This document shows, piece by piece, positions 49,988-61,100 of a DNA stretch of 64,000 nucleotides. The notes below the pieces were generated by a model. The model did not search any database. It had not been told where the DNA came from and worked only from the letters and a program-made list of their open reading frames with translations. Numbering within the stretch: position 1 is the first letter of the stretch; every line of letters starts with the position of its first letter. The stretch is from positions 7,008,501-7,072,500 of the forward strand of contig CM052358.1 of NCBI GenBank assembly GCA_028551475.1. The letters run 5' to 3'. Position numbers and translations under genes: made by a program. The stretch is from Casuarina equisetifolia (Eukaryota; Streptophyta; Magnoliopsida; Fagales; Casuarinaceae).

Positions 49988-52900
49988 CCCGGACTCATCT
50001 TCTTCCATAAAGGTTTCCAAATTCCGGGGGCGTCGTCATTCTGGTAATACTGCCAAGATGATTTTCCGACCCATCTGAGCTCCAGCCGGTGGTTGGCCCT
50101 GACAACGATCTTGAATGCGAAATTTGACCATTAGTGGGTGTTTTGGTATTGGAGGAAAGGTGGAGGGCCCACTGAGATTCCGATGAACGAGAAAGCTGCA
50201 GACCAAAGTGTCTTGTCGGACATGGCCTTTGTATATTGCATATACTCTTGGGATATTCGAAAGGGAGTCCTACCATTATTTGACACACCCTTTTTGTCTT
50301 CCCCATTAAAACCCATCAACGATTTGTTTATTCGTTCTCAAATTTTTCGTATCTCCATGAGTTGTACATGACGCTCGTCCTTATCTTTGCTCAGAATTTA
50401 AAATTTCTTCCCCCATGTAAATAGTGCCATCAGATGACCTTGCGTGCCACTGGGGATGTTAAAAAATGTGTTGGTGCAGATAATGTCTCAAATCTTAGAT
50501 TTTTACCCCCAACATTTAGTTAGGTGAAAAGGACTTGAAGTATCTCGAAATTTTTACAATTAAGTAAAGATAAATAATAGTTTTAGTGAACTAGGGAGCA
50601 GGTAACTTCAACCAACGGTTGATAAATATAGATGCTTTAATAAAGTTTATATTATAATGTCTTCAGGTTATCTAATATCTTTATTTCATTATAGGTTGTC
50701 AATAATATCAACTTAAATAAGAGTTCAGTTTTGATATGGATGTTGACACCAAAAATGTTAGGATTATGGTGTTGAATAAGAGATTAGTTTGTGTGTGAGG
50801 TATTCAATACCGGTTGTCTTTATTTTATACAAATTACGTAAACAATGACATCATTTTAGCAATTACAATAATAATATTTCGCATATCTTAATATCCAAGT
50901 TTCCCCATTTCTTCCTCCTAGTTGTATGTTCTCAAGTCTTCTGCAAGGACCCAACTTTCATTGCATGTCAATCTAGTCAAACGAATTGATGATTCATAAG
51001 ACTTTTCTCTTATTGCTCTCCTTGCTTTGTTGGCCTTTCTGAAAAGGAGCCTCCGAAAAGTCCCTTTGAATAAACAGTGACACCTTTCTGTAATGCATGT
51101 ACGCTGTAAAGCTTGGCTGTAATTTGTGTTTAAAACATGCTGAATGGAGGCACTCAGCGACCCTTCAATATACTTTTCATTGCTCCATCTGGGTCCTGAC
51201 TCATCGCGCAAAGCCTCATTTAATTATATAGATCTTTGCTCTCACAAGCTTCAACCTCACTTTACGTGTAAAATCTTCTCAAATTTTCTATCTTCCTCTA
51301 GAATCTGGGGGCGAGGGCATGTTTGAAACATGACAGCCACCAACTGGGGCTTTGTACTTTTCAAAGTATCCATTGTTCCTCGCATGACACTAAGATGTTT
51401 TATTAGGTGTTATCAGTGATAAAGATTCGTCTGGTGAGTTTCGGAACGTTTAAGAAACAGAGACTTTTCTGGGCTTTCTATCACCACGCTGTTCCCACGT
51501 CATTGTGCATGATTTTATCCCTTCACGATTCTAGATACCCGCTACTTCCTGCCAACCCTACAGAAACCCAGGCAATTAACATCATTTTTGTAGACGTGGG
51601 CTTCATGTTATTGACCAAAAGGATAATACAAAGAACAGGTAATGAAACATGCTGAAGAAGGAAGGAATATAAGGAACTACAAGTCCGCGTTCAGATTGAG
51701 ATAGCTTGGAAGGATCCGGTGCAATGAATTAGTGCATTATTGGGTAAAGTCAACCAGGACTCCGATGAAAGAAGGGAAATCTAATTACGTGCAGTGGAAG
51801 CTAAGATATATCACTTTCAGTTGGTTGAGAGTGCAACATTTCTTGCTCTTCAATTCTTATAGTCGTCAATGATTTTGGTCAAGATGATGTCTCATTGCGC
51901 AAGCTAGGTGTGAACTTGGGTTCAGGATGAGTTGGTGGGTTGAAGATTGCCCCACACTTCCTACTTCTTTTATCCTGCCTTTGACCTGTTGGCAACGGAT
52001 TCGAAAGGTAGGCCATTCTACTTTTGTCTTTGCCTTTTCCTTCTGTTGTTGGACACAGAGGCATCAAACTTTATACGCCAGATAACGGACAGAAAATTTG
52101 AACAGGTCTCTGATTGGTCCTTGGTAGATTTTTAGCTGGAAATAATCCAATGATTATTTAAAGACGAAGTGGAAGGTAAAGTTTAGACATCAAGACTTTC
52201 GACTTAGGGCCTGCAAATATAATCGGTTTTCCGGTTACTTTTAGGTAATCTTTGAGTTAAATTTTGGTTTTGGTCCAATTCTATTTAATTCTAGTAAAGT
52301 TCCTTTTCTGATCATTTATGGTGTTCCAAGTCGTCTCGACATTCAATTCAAATGAATTCGACGCACGCCACTCTATAATTCCATGACAACTTTTACACAA
52401 GCTTTTTTACCGCTTGGCTGACCAAGTGAAGTTGTCGTCCACTTTGAAGCAGGCTGCGTTGTGAACATGCTTTTGACAATTCGTTCATTGTTTACTTTTT
52501 AGTGCTTTCCTAAGGACGGAAAAAGTAGCGGGCTTAGGAAAAAAACGCTCTGGTAATAATTTCTTTACACGTCCAGAGAAAAGATGAAGAACAGAGTGAT
52601 TGACTTGGGTCGATCCCAAATCCATAGCAATGCCTAGCTAGCTCGAGATTGATTTTCCTGTTCAACTACTCTCTTTTTGGTTGGTGGCCCAAACCAAAAA
52701 TCCAGAAAGCACACCACATGTTCGAGCTTCTTCCCGGTAAGGAAAAACCCCGCGTAATCCTTAACGAAAGGGACATCCACCAAGCCTCGGATGAATTATC
52801 CAAGTCTTTCAAGATTGAAAATAGATGCTACTCGACGTCGATTCCACTTGAGTAGACATCCTGAAAAAGATAGTTTTGATTATGGCTGACTACTTCTAAT

Positions 52901-53836
52901 CTCATTGGCAATCGACGTGTGCCTAACAAGAGAAATTCTACGTCAATGTTGCCGCAATTTCTCCAAAATAAGAGAGAGAGAGAGAGAGAGAGGGAAGAAA
53001 AGAAAAAGAAAGAAGAAGCATTGGTCCAGGAGGGTAAGAAGTTAAAATAGACTTCAACTATGGGCATTAAGAATCACATTGAGGGCATCGCACCCAAGTA
53101 AAACAAGGGCCCAGAGTTCTGAGAAACTCATTGCAACAAAGCTACGACTAAGGAAAAGACTACAAAAAATAACATCTACAGAAGCTGGCTAAAGACAAAA
53201 ATTTACTCTTGCCGCTGTCTCTGATACATTATCCAAGTCTTAATTTAACAATTAAAATCTAAAGTTTCTCTTGAGTGACAAACAAGTCACTTTTTCATAT
53301 TTTCTACATGACAGTTTATGAAAAGACTTGCCACCTGTTATACTATCTACAATAGGCCAATTCTTGTCAGCCTATCACGTAAACTACTAAGGTTGGGAAA
53401 AAAAAGGGGAGAGACAGTAAGAGTTGTCTTCTCATCATACTCCACCCTACAGGAGACGGTAAACAGCGACTCTAACCTTGTAAAGAGGTGATAATGGTGC
53501 TTCAACTTTGATGTAATATAGTATTGTATATATATTCCCACCATAGGGATATGCCTCTAAACATCTACAAGATGTCTTACGTATAAAATTCTTTTACCTA
53601 ACCAAAAAAATAAAAATAAAAAGAAAAGAGAAGAAAACAGTGGCCTCAACTAATCCGTCTTTAACTCCTGGGAAAATTGAGCTCCCCCACCTTCACAATC
53701 TTCACCATTAGAGAGGTTAGTACTCGCTACCTCTACCCTTTTTGAGGTGAATCCTTACCCTTCCTGCCATTTTTTCAAGATGAGTAGGACAATCTCCCCC
53801 TATTGCCTAGATCTCCATTCTTACCATCCTCTTTCG
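49988..53836. other. Gene-poor intergenic region (3.8 kb)
   Basis: Only short chance reading frames on both strands and no spliceable coding segments that I could recognise. The left end contains the 3' UTR of the choline transporter-like gene. A (GA)n microsatellite lies at 52971-52992. No LTR, terminal inverted repeat or tRNA signature was found. Confidence 0.5.
52971..52992. repeat. (GA)n microsatellite
   Basis: Eleven AG dinucleotides. Confidence 0.9.
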
Positions 53837-54414
53837 TAGATGTCCAGGTAACATCCACCGTTAAAATGAGTCCCCACAGAGACTGCTTAATGATACACCA
53901 CTTACTGGAAACTTGCTTCAAGACCCAGTGCCATCTCGAAAATGCGTGATGTTTTTGTACTGATCAGACATTTAAAGCTCTACCGTTACATGGTACAGCA
54001 AGTTAGCAACTTCACTTTCGCTAAGATCTCTTCCTAGATTTATTTAAATTTCCACACTGAGTTTAGCTCCTCACTGTTATCATCATCTCTACTTTCAACT
54101 CGCTATTAGTTTAACAATCAGAAACATCTCTCTAGATGTCCATGTAGCATCCACGGTTAAACTAAGTCCCCACAGGGCAGCTTAATGATACAACACTTGC
54201 TTCAAGATCCAGATTCATCTCGAAAATACCTTATGTTTATGTACTGATCAGACATTTAACACTCTACCATTCCATGGTACAGCAAGTTAGCAACTTCACA
54301 TTCATTGAGATATCTTCCTAGATTTCTTTAGACTTCTACACCGAGTTTAGCTCCTGACCATTATCATCATCTCCACTTTCAACTACCTATTAGTTTAACA
54401 ATCAGAAACATCTT
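53837..54414. repeat. Tandem duplication of a ~296-bp segment
   Basis: Copy 1 starts TAGATGTCCAGGTAACATCC at 53837 and copy 2 starts TAGATGTCCATGTAGCATCC at 54133. Both run through shared blocks such as TACTGATCAGACATTTAA, CATGGTACAGCAAGTTAGCA and TAGTTTAACAATCAGAAACA. By eye they are roughly 85-90% identical, with a few small indels (copy 2 lacks about 10 bases). Noncoding; it lies downstream of NAA10. Confidence 0.9.
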
Positions 54415-54892
54415 GAAGATACCATTGAACCGACAGACATTTTCATTAACACATCCACAAAACACTAAATATAAATCTCCCAAAAGAATGGCCTTAGACC
54501 AGCGCATGGTGAACTAGAGAGACAAGTAGAGCATAGAACCTATTCTAGCCATAAACATATTACCTACTGAAACTTTCACATAAAACAATATAGCTTTAAT
54601 TCCTCTCCTGAGAATTGGATGGAGGCTGAGATCATGGATTTAAGACCCTTCTTGTGCATGTCTAAGTTGCCAATATAAAGAGTAAAAAGTACAACATCAT
54701 CAACGATCCACAAGGGAAAAAAAGAAAACCTATTCAGCCAAAATTCACCAATAAACCAAAACATTTTGCTTGCTTCTTTCTTTAGTTTAACTTTTTTCTG
54801 TTCGCAAAGAGGACCATACTTATGTGACTTCCACGATATCATATAAATACTCCAAAGAAAGCATCTAGAAAAGCAGTAGACTGTCAGGCTAC

Positions 54893-55016
54893 CTTGTTCC
54901 AAAGACAAGCTCCTTCTCAAAGAATTGTATTCTTGGTCTAAGAGGCTATCGTTATAGGGACCAGCTTCCGCATCCAGCAGATGAACTTGTTTTCTAACAA
55001 AGCAAGAGACAAGTTC
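54893..55016 (-). other. Orphan exon-like segment
   Basis: On the minus strand, ATTGCAG|GAACTTG and GGAACAAG|GTAGCC bracket 124 bases that read ELVSCFVRKQVHLLDAEAGP and continue YNDSLLDQEYNSLRRSLSLE. The composition (Glu, Asp, Arg, Leu, Ser) is more protein-like than the flanks, which are hydrophobic chance translation. No partner exon or family was recognised. It could be a 3' UTR exon of NAA10, a gene fragment, or chance. Confidence 0.3.
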
Positions 55017-55585
55017 CTGCAATTTCAAGACATTTCTCGATAACAAACCAGCATATTTGGAGACATTACACAAGGCAAAAATGCCAAAGATAGTGCTTTT
55101 CCTTTGCAGTTCTAGAATCATTTGAAAGCACCATACTTTCCTCAATCTTTTAATCAGAAGACATTCAAACTGGAATAAAGGCAACTCTCAGCAATGCATA
55201 CTCACGATTCTAGATAATAAGCCACAAAGATCCTAGATAATAAGAAACAACCATCCAACGTCAAATGACCGATTCTCAGAAAGCTCACATCTATCTGCTA
55301 CTGCCATAACCCTTTAGGGCACCGTAAATATTCAAGTACAAAAACCAAAAGTTATATAAAGATGTAATCTTGGAAAAAGAAGCCAGTACAACCTACATAA
55401 TTGAAGTGCAAATAACACAGTATATCCATGTCCATCCTACTAATTGTCGTCATATTATTCATCATTCCTCGCAAAAGTAACCCAACAACACAAACAGAAC
55501 AGAAAAGCTATGAGCAAAAAGAACCGAACAACACCAATTCCCACAAATCCTCATCAAATAGCTTTACCTTTAACTCTCATCATCA

Positions 55586-56260
55586 TCACGTAGCCTTTGC
55601 TTCCTTCTTCCCACTCCCTTTCCCCTCCACACCAGAACAAACTCCACCGACATGTTCATGATGGTGCTCGTGATGATGACCATGCCCATGCCCATGCCCA
55701 TGCCCATGGCTGTGTCCATGTCCATGGCCTTGGCATTGCCCATGCCCATGATCATGATGCCCATGATGCCCGTGTCCATGTCCATGCCCATGCCCATGCT
55801 TCCCCTTCAACTGCTTCCTCATATCATACGCGTCCTCCCCGTCTGCATAGTACTTCGCCTCCACATCATGAATCTTGTACCCCAAAGTCTCCGTGTACAG
55901 ATTAAACGCTGCCCTGTTGCTCTTCCTCACGTGCAGCGACACATACTCCGCCCCGAACACCTGCTCCATCGCGTTCTGCGCAGCGCTCATGAGCTTCGTA
56001 GCTAACCCAAGCTTTCGGTGCGTCCTTAGCACAGCCAAGGACGTGATGTGGCCGTGACACTCGTTGCTCTCTTCCTCCATCTTGGCCAGAACGTAGCCAA
56101 CTATGCGACCGTTGTAGTCCTCAGCCACGTAGAGCAGCTGAGGCCATGAGAGGATATGGTAGAGGTAGTACTTCATTTGGTAGTTCTCGGGCAGACAGAA
56201 AAGGTTGCAGGTCTGCATTGCCAAAAGGTCATCGATGGTGGCCTTGCGTATGCACACCAT
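55586..56260 (-). CDS. NAA10: N-alpha-acetyltransferase 10 (NAA10), NatA catalytic subunit
   Basis: A single-exon frame of 224 residues. Residues 1-154 are a GNAT acetyltransferase: start [12 protein letters not shown], then [40 protein letters not shown] with the acetyl-CoA-binding RxxGxA at 82-87, [20 protein letters not shown] and [18 protein letters not shown]. With NAA15 it forms the ribosome-bound NatA complex that acetylates nascent N-termini starting with Ser, Ala, Thr, Gly, Val or Cys. Residues 155-203 are almost only His and Gly (HG repeats, a few Asp, Glu, Gln and Cys), from GGCATG-type DNA repeats; plant NAA10 tails are often His-rich, but this one is long. A Met-rich frame on the opposite strand is its shadow. 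Confidence 0.95.
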   Translation of the reverse strand: MVCIRKATIDDLLAMQTCNLFCLPENYQMKYYLYHILSWPQLLYVAEDYNGRIVGYVLAKMEEESNECHGHITSLAVLRTHRKLGLATKLMSAAQNAMEQVFGAEYVSLHVRKSNRAAFNLYTETLGYKIHDVEAKYYADGEDAYDMRKQLKGKHGHGHGHGHGHHGHHDHGHGQCQGHGHGHSHGHGHGHGHGHHHEHHHEHVGGVCSGVEGKGSGKKEAKAT

Positions 56261-58138
56261 TTTTGGATCGGTCTCAGTTTCTGCTACTTTGGAGTGTCTC
56301 TGGAGGGTTTGCGGGGGTTAAGGTCAGGGTTTGCTTACGGAAGTTGATTTGGGGATTTTGTGGGTGGGGAAGAAGCTCGTGTGGCAGTGGAAGGGAGGGG
56401 GTAGCGGGTCATACTAGAGTTTGGGCTTGAGCCTTTTCAATTCTGAGCATCTAATTAGTGGGTTAAAATTGAGGCTTCAACAGGACTTGGAGTGCCTTGT
56501 CGCGGGCCTAACGGAAGTAGGAGGCTGAACTCAATTATCATGAGAAGAGTGATGATCTTTGCCTTGGATAAGAGGGAATAGATTTTCTTTATAAAGAGTT
56601 TAATAAATCCATCTGATATTAATTTTTTGGATTAGAATTTAAGTTTGTGACAAGATTGTAAGTTTACTCTGATTTTGATGACCAACTAAGTGTATTAGAT
56701 GTCACTTGTCTAGTTATGTACTAAATAATTAACCTAATATGAGGAGTAATCAAATCCTTTATTTAGTCAATTTTTTCACTTACCTTTTTTATGTAAAAGA
56801 ATGAAATTTGTAAAATTTTCTCTCACCCAAATCGAGATCACCCTCGACATAGATGAGATTCCTTGCCTACAACACACAAGGAAATGATAGTCGCAGGTGT
56901 TATTGGGTTAGATTGTGGTTTGGCTATGATATTACTTGTTATAAGTTTGAATTTCATATGATATAGAAGAATAAAGTCTATTACATTAAGTATGATTAGG
57001 TTAGGAGGAGGCTCTTTAATAAGTTACAATAAGAGGCCTCAACAGCCAAGGCAAGGGAACATGGTTATGTCGAGGGCGATTGAAATTGAGAGGCCGAAGT
57101 CCAATTATGGATGAAGAGAGTGATGACACTTGCGTTACGTTGAATAGGAGTGAGACATCTTAGGATCCATAAGTGGCTTGCTTACCATCAACCAACAACA
57201 ATTTTCAGACGGTGAACGTTTAGGATTCTTGCGGTTCTTTTAGAAGTAGCTATCAATTGTATGGACCATATCTGCAGTGATCAATTTGAACCTTGGTAAC
57301 AAATCCTCTTTGTCATCTGAGTGGATACCAGTCATTTGATAACACATGACCTTGGCTGCACCTTCCTGTTATCATTCAATGGGTCCTTGTGAAAAAGGAT
57401 TCCATTGATTACTTCTTACAAATAGGAGTCATCTTATTTAGCGATAATGAATGGTCCACAAAATTACGAACAATTTTCTCAAAATAGTGGTAAATACAAA
57501 GAAAAGCCAGCACAGGTCCCCTTGTAAACTTCCACACTAGAGAAAGGCAGTCAATATTGAAATAAACCCAAAGATTTTTGTATTTAGAGGCTTTTGTGTG
57601 CTAACTACCATGTTTTTATTCAACAATTGCGAGTTGTATCCCCTTTCTCTTGTTAAATAGTGTTGCATAAATTCATCAAATCTAATCATCCACATAGAGA
57701 TTGAACCTTACAACCATTAAAGTGCAAACACCCAAATTCAATAAATTTAAGAAATTTAGATCAAAATATCATATATCTCTTATAGTCTCTTTTTGTTAGA
57801 TTTTCTTGTATTCTCCCTCTCTCACAACATCTCAAAAATTATCACATAATCTAAAATCTACAGAAGAGACTTTCTCAAACAACCAACCAACCCCTAAAGG
57901 ACTCTCGTTAAAATAACTCATCCTTTAGTTTTATCTTTTGCCTCCTCTATTTATTTAGAAAATCCTTAGTTTTTACAATTACATAAATGTTTACTATTAT
58001 ACTAAGTTATTACAATTATGCTCTGTAACCTAATATTTTCACTAATCTAAACAAATAGTATAGTAATTTTATTTAAAAAGGAATAAAATTTCTACATAAA
58101 TGTTTGGTACATTTACAATTATCAGCAACAGTAGTCGC
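56261..58138. other. Intergenic: NAA10 upstream region and 3' region of the WD40 gene
   Basis: The NAA10 promoter lies at the left end, which is GC-rich for about 200 bp. The remainder is AT-rich with no recognised gene. Confidence 0.5.
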
Positions 58139-61100
58139 TCACTTATTGAATTTCCACAATCTGATGTAGCGACTATTATGTGTGGTAACAACCTTCTGCG
58201 TCCCAACAGCCAGGCATGTAATGGGAGGTCGGGCACTCCTAGGAATCCTGTCAATGCGGATATCATCTGAAAGCCTTCTTCCTTTTCTCCTTTCAGGAGC
58301 TCCATTTGTGTTCCGGGAGCTCGATACTATGTTACCCTCCATAATGCAGCTTGATAGAATTTGACCTGTATTTTGATCTAAAATACGTAGCACACCATCT
58401 ATTCCACCCACAACTAAAGTTGAGAAGTCATTTCTGAGGTGTTGCAAAGAATACACAACATTGGGACTAACACGCGTTTCCCATAGAGATTTCATTGTCC
58501 TGAAAGGTAATGGCACTTCCTATCAACACAATTGAAATCTGACCAAAGATAGGAATCCAAACAGACATTTCTAGAATAGACCTGGATTCCATTTACTGCC
58601 TCTTTGTATGAAAATACAAATGAAGGAAAAGATAAATTCACGATCCTAGTCTTATATCTGTTATTTATAGACATATCACAGTCTCTCTTAGTTCAAATAT
58701 TTATTCAGTTTTTTGTATAGCTCTCTGAGAAGTTTTTGGATTTAATTGGTCAATTCTTCCAATCTTACAAAACGTTTAACATCATCATTCTACCCACAAG
58801 GTCCCCATCAATGAAATAGACCAGTCATGCATCACCTTATGGTGGCCATTGTCATACAGAAAAAGAGAAAAAGAGAAAAAGAAAAAAGATGATCTCTCAT
58901 CAAATAATAAACACTTCCCTCGGAAGATTGGCTTATCAGTTGTTATTTAATGAGGAAGACTTAAAAAGTAAGCAAACTTTACATATTTAAAAGGATAGCA
59001 AGCACGAGTTGGGCAAAGATTATGTAGTTTTATCTTGGATAATTAATAAAGTTAGATCTAGCAGCAGAATCTGTAACATAGTATTTGAAGCTAATATTTA
59101 CATACCTAAGGTCCCAACAAGATGTATATCCAGCCGTTGATCCAGCAAACACTAAATGTGAGCAAGCATGGTGAAACAAAGTGCTTATGCCTGCACGGGA
59201 AGTTGGATAACAAAAAATGAAGCGTCTGTAAGTCCAAAAGAATTTCACCAAAGCAATAAATTAAATTCAGACAGCAGATCATGACACAGGGTTCTACTGT
59301 TTTAATTTCTAAAAAGAAAGAAAAAAACTGATCCAACAATGAATCCAACCCATCCACATCTAAGAAACATAGAACAAAAATGATATACCATAAGGGCATG
59401 TGGCCCATGCAGAAACGAGGCTTAACACTTCTTGCTGAGAGAGGATGGCGTAGCCTGACTATAGAGAAAAATAAAAAATTTGTACAAGAAGCAGTTCAAA
59501 TAAATCACAAGTATGAACAGAGAGAACTGCAGAAGCACAGTTTTTTCCTCTCCGCATATTGAGGTTGGTTATCATCATGTCAGAACCAGCAAACATCCCT
59601 AAAATCTAACCTCAGCTGATTCTCAGTAGTGCATTAAATGCATATACCTTGCATTTTGTGACAGCTTAATCTAGAGACACTAAATGGTTTACCAACCAAC
59701 ACAGTGTCAATGTATGGTTGTTTCTGAAGCCAGAAAAGAATTCTGATAGAGGAGAAATACAACACAACCTGTTGAGTTTGTTGATCGCAGCACAGCTACT
59801 CGCTGATCAGATGAAATTCCTGAGACTGTGATGCTTCCAAGAGAGGAGCCGCTAACTATCAACTGATCATCACTCACACATAAGCATTTTACTGGACCAG
59901 CATGCATCCTACAATGAGAAGTTGAAGATATCTCGGATGATCGTCACATAAGCCGCTAACATACAAATGCATATTTTAGTAACATTCAGCCCTATAGAGT
60001 AAAACAACCACTCTTAATCTTAATTGGACTAGAATAAAGCCAGAACTCTTTCTCATTAGCTTCCACAAGGTCTCTTTAAATAAGTACTCTCTATAAGCCA
60101 GTACAGTAGGCAATGGCATGGTCATTTTGAATCCAAAGAGAAAACAAACTGGCATTCCACCAACTGCCTGTACGGCGACCATGACATATTCATCCAAGTG
60201 GACTCCACTCCTGCCTCTGCTATGTATAGTAATGAGTGAAAAGTGCGATGAGTGCATAAGCCCATTGTACACGGTATAAGCAACTAGGAGACACTGGGTT
60301 CTAAAACAGTAGTACCCAGAAACAGACATCAGTGAAAGAACTCCAATCTAATGGTTTGAAATTGACCAGGTGACTGAGACATACCCTCAACAAAACCATA
60401 GATATCCCTCCAGATGATCTGCAATAGCATTTTGGACTCAACAAATAGATTTTAACCTTTCAACTCAGACTCATTCTTCTCTTAACTTTACTACAATCAG
60501 TGATCCTAATTTAGAAGATAAAATTAAGATTAGGATAAAAACTGAAGGTATACAAATGAAACTCAATTCTCATGACCTTTTTTAATTCATTGGAAAAACC
60601 ATCCATAAATTGAAAAAAACTAACCCTAATTTCTACAAAATATCTAAACAAGGACCTTGTAGAAATATTTGAGCCTAAACTGTTTGATAATGAGATTAGT
60701 CTAAGACTGGATGCTTGGAAAGATTCAGGAGTTCCTAAACAATTGACTTATTTAGTGATATTTCAAAAACATAATGTCCAAAACCTATTTTGGTTGCTAT
60801 ACAAGCTTCTGCTAAGAACTTGTACTTCCTAATCTATAAATCTCACAAGTGGAAACCAAATGTCCATTCTCAACAAGACACTTGAGAAAATTTGTCAGAA
60901 TGAGCTTTAGTCTACCAAAAGGAAGTTGTTAAAGGAGAAAAAGCAAAAAATAATGGCTTTAACGAAGAAGATATTGGTGTAAAAAATAATGCCAAGTATA
61001 AACTACCTGAAAGAAGAAAAAGAAGAAGAAATAAAAACTTTTCAAATATAAAATGTCCATACGGAAAATATATCTTTTCCCTCCAAGGTAAGAAAAGATA

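Noticed and set aside
51879..52135. Short frames on both strands in the gene-poor region
   Set aside because: No family, no splice partners, and composition like the surrounding noncoding DNA.
54576..55184. 202-codon minus-strand frame as a gene
   Set aside because: Most of it is hydrophobic chance translation with no family; only the 124-bp splice-bracketed island was kept as an uncertain feature.
55597..56005. Plus-strand Met/Pro-rich and His/Ala-rich frames
   Set aside because: They are the reverse complement of the NAA10 His-Gly repeat.
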